Below, one piece after another: positions 18,534-19,749 of a DNA stretch of 19,749 nt (the first letter of the stretch is position 1; each line of letters opens with the position of its first letter). The translations under genes were made by a program, and so were the position numbers. The stretch is from Stramenopiles sp. TOSAG23-2 (taxonomy: Eukaryota > Sar), in the NCBI GenBank assembly GCA_900128395.1, contig LT649575.1:1-19749 (forward strand), given 5' to 3'. The notes beneath the pieces are model-generated. The model was not told where the DNA came from, ran no database searches, and worked only from the letters and a program-made list of their open reading frames with translations.

Positions 18534-19749
18534 CTTTTGATAATTCTAGCTATGTTTATAAATGAAATTGTTATTTCCTATTTATGTAGGATCGTCAGAA
18601 GAAATGTATAACTAAAATGTGGGAATGTTGTTGTATTTTGTATATTGTATTATAGAAATTAGAATATTACAAAAAACAACTTTCTTGATGAGTGATGACC
18701 ACATGATAATGATGCACTTTACTATTACACTACCACAGAACTAATAGAAATACACTTTACTAACTTTGGATCTTTGGATCACTTTTGTACGTATTATTAA
18801 TATGCACTATTTATCAATGCTGTTGGCTGTTATTTCTCATTAAAAACTAAAAACGATGACTATCGACCATTGGATCTGTTTTTTTCTTCTATAATCCATA
18901 ATTTCAATTATTATACCATCATCTATACTATTTGTATATTATTATATGTATATAATTATGTAATAATATCCGATATTATCTTTCCAAAAAACCATCTAAT
19001 CTACTAATATATATAGCATATATATCTACCATTAGGCTATTAAAATACGGTTTATAGTATAAATATAGCTATTGACAATCTATTCTATTTTTTAATGATA
19101 AAATTCCAAACGCCACAACCACAAACAAACGATCTTCGAACATTCGCAAAAACCTTTTTCAGTTCCCAAAGGAGCTACATCGTTCTATTTCCTATATAGT
19201 ACGAAAATATTAAAATCCGAATTGTATGATTATTAAAACAGATTAAGAATGTTATTTACTCCATTATATTTATATACTAATATATTGCATGAAAATAAAT
19301 CGATTTTATAGTACATATATAAGTATACTAATTATAGTATCAACCTGATTAAAGCATTTATTTTTTACTATACACATTTCCATTATTACTAATTTTATTT
19401 CTTCCATTTTGTCATTTTGGTCATTTAACATCAATTTTTCTTTTTTAGTCGTCCAATAATGCATTTTAATGCGGGTTTTATTTTGTCAGGAGATGATTTT
19501 ATTAAGTACAACTTATATTTACATTTAACATATACACAGACTTTAATATTTTAGTATATTAAAAAACACACCTATCAACTTTTCCCCCCTAATAAATGAA
19601 AAATCATCAAAAAAAATAAAAATTTTAATAAAAACAAATGTAAATAAAATGTTAACACATACAACCTTTCGTGATACCATCGTACATCAATACAATCATT
19701 GTTATTACAAAATATTCATCATTTTAATTATACAAGTGTAAAAAATTGT
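18534..19749. other. Intergenic region at the right end
   Basis: This is upstream of the leftward LRR gene and probably holds its promoter. It is AT-rich with no supported coding frame. Notable content is CACTTTACTA twice (near 18714 and 18752), several TATATA stretches, and the right copy of the dispersed repeat at 19476-19577. A rightward gene may begin just outside the window. Confidence 0.55.
19476..19577 (+). repeat. Dispersed ~100-bp repeat, right copy
   Basis: Starting TTTTATTTTGTCAGGAGATG, this matches 1631-1730 in the same orientation, with one extra T near the start, one C/T change in the core and a diverged 3' part. It lies about 0.94 kb upstream of the LRR gene start, comparable to the left copy relative to the LRR paralogue fragment. 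Confidence 0.8.

Noticed and set aside
1-19749. CRISPR array, tRNA, rRNA or intact transposon
   Set aside because: No regularly spaced short repeats with unique spacers, no tRNA-like A/B boxes or cloverleaf, no rRNA core motifs, and no transposase or reverse transcriptase frames were found by eye.

Overview
This is an AT-rich nuclear window from a flagellated microbial eukaryote. The genes use the standard stop codons (TAA and TGA both end genes), introns are few and short (135 bp and 94 bp, GT-AG), and several proteins carry asparagine runs. A stramenopile (oomycete-like) host is my inference. It rests on the six-TM protein with extracellular LRRs and a Notch-like Cys-rich tail at the right end, an architecture I associate with oomycetes and relatives. 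The IFT122 gene shows that the organism builds a cilium or flagellum.

Layout from left to right: (1) 157-372 (-) is a 5' coding fragment that looks like the start of a paralogue of the right-end LRR membrane protein. (2) 373-1982 is a long intergenic stretch with an inverted repeat, a 118-bp tandem duplication and one copy of a ~100-bp dispersed repeat. (3) 1983-6045 (+) is IFT122, an IFT-A subunit, with one intron. Its frame is broken twice by tandem duplications. (4) 6625-7449 (-) is an MPDU1-like PQ-loop protein. (5) 9014-11782 (+) is a PDZ-like, low-complexity, coiled-coil protein. (6) 12036-12801 (-) is a two-exon gene for a small membrane-anchored protein. (7) 13588-16401 (+) is a large orphan secreted or membrane protein. 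(8) 16515-18533 (-) is the LRR membrane protein. (9) 18534-19749 is intergenic and holds the second copy of the dispersed repeat.

The most striking signal is a series of eight head-to-tail direct duplications with periods of 110 to 149 bp, all in the first 13 kb. Six pairs look identical. The pair inside IFT122 at 3679-3977 differs at three sites, all synonymous third positions. The pair at the start of the small gene differs by substitutions and a 3-nt indel that keeps frame. Removing one copy of each of the two in-gene IFT122 duplications restores a perfect 1222-residue protein. Differences that respect the reading frame suggest allelic contig ends joined without collapsing (an assembly artefact) more than old genomic duplication. 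One of them could instead be a newly born intron, because splicing at its internal AG|GT sites would restore the protein exactly.

The genes do not form an obvious pathway. IFT122 serves ciliary transport, the MPDU1-like protein serves dolichol-linked sugar use in the ER, and the LRR and orphan proteins are predicted surface or secreted products. No CRISPR array, rRNA, tRNA or intact transposon was recognised.
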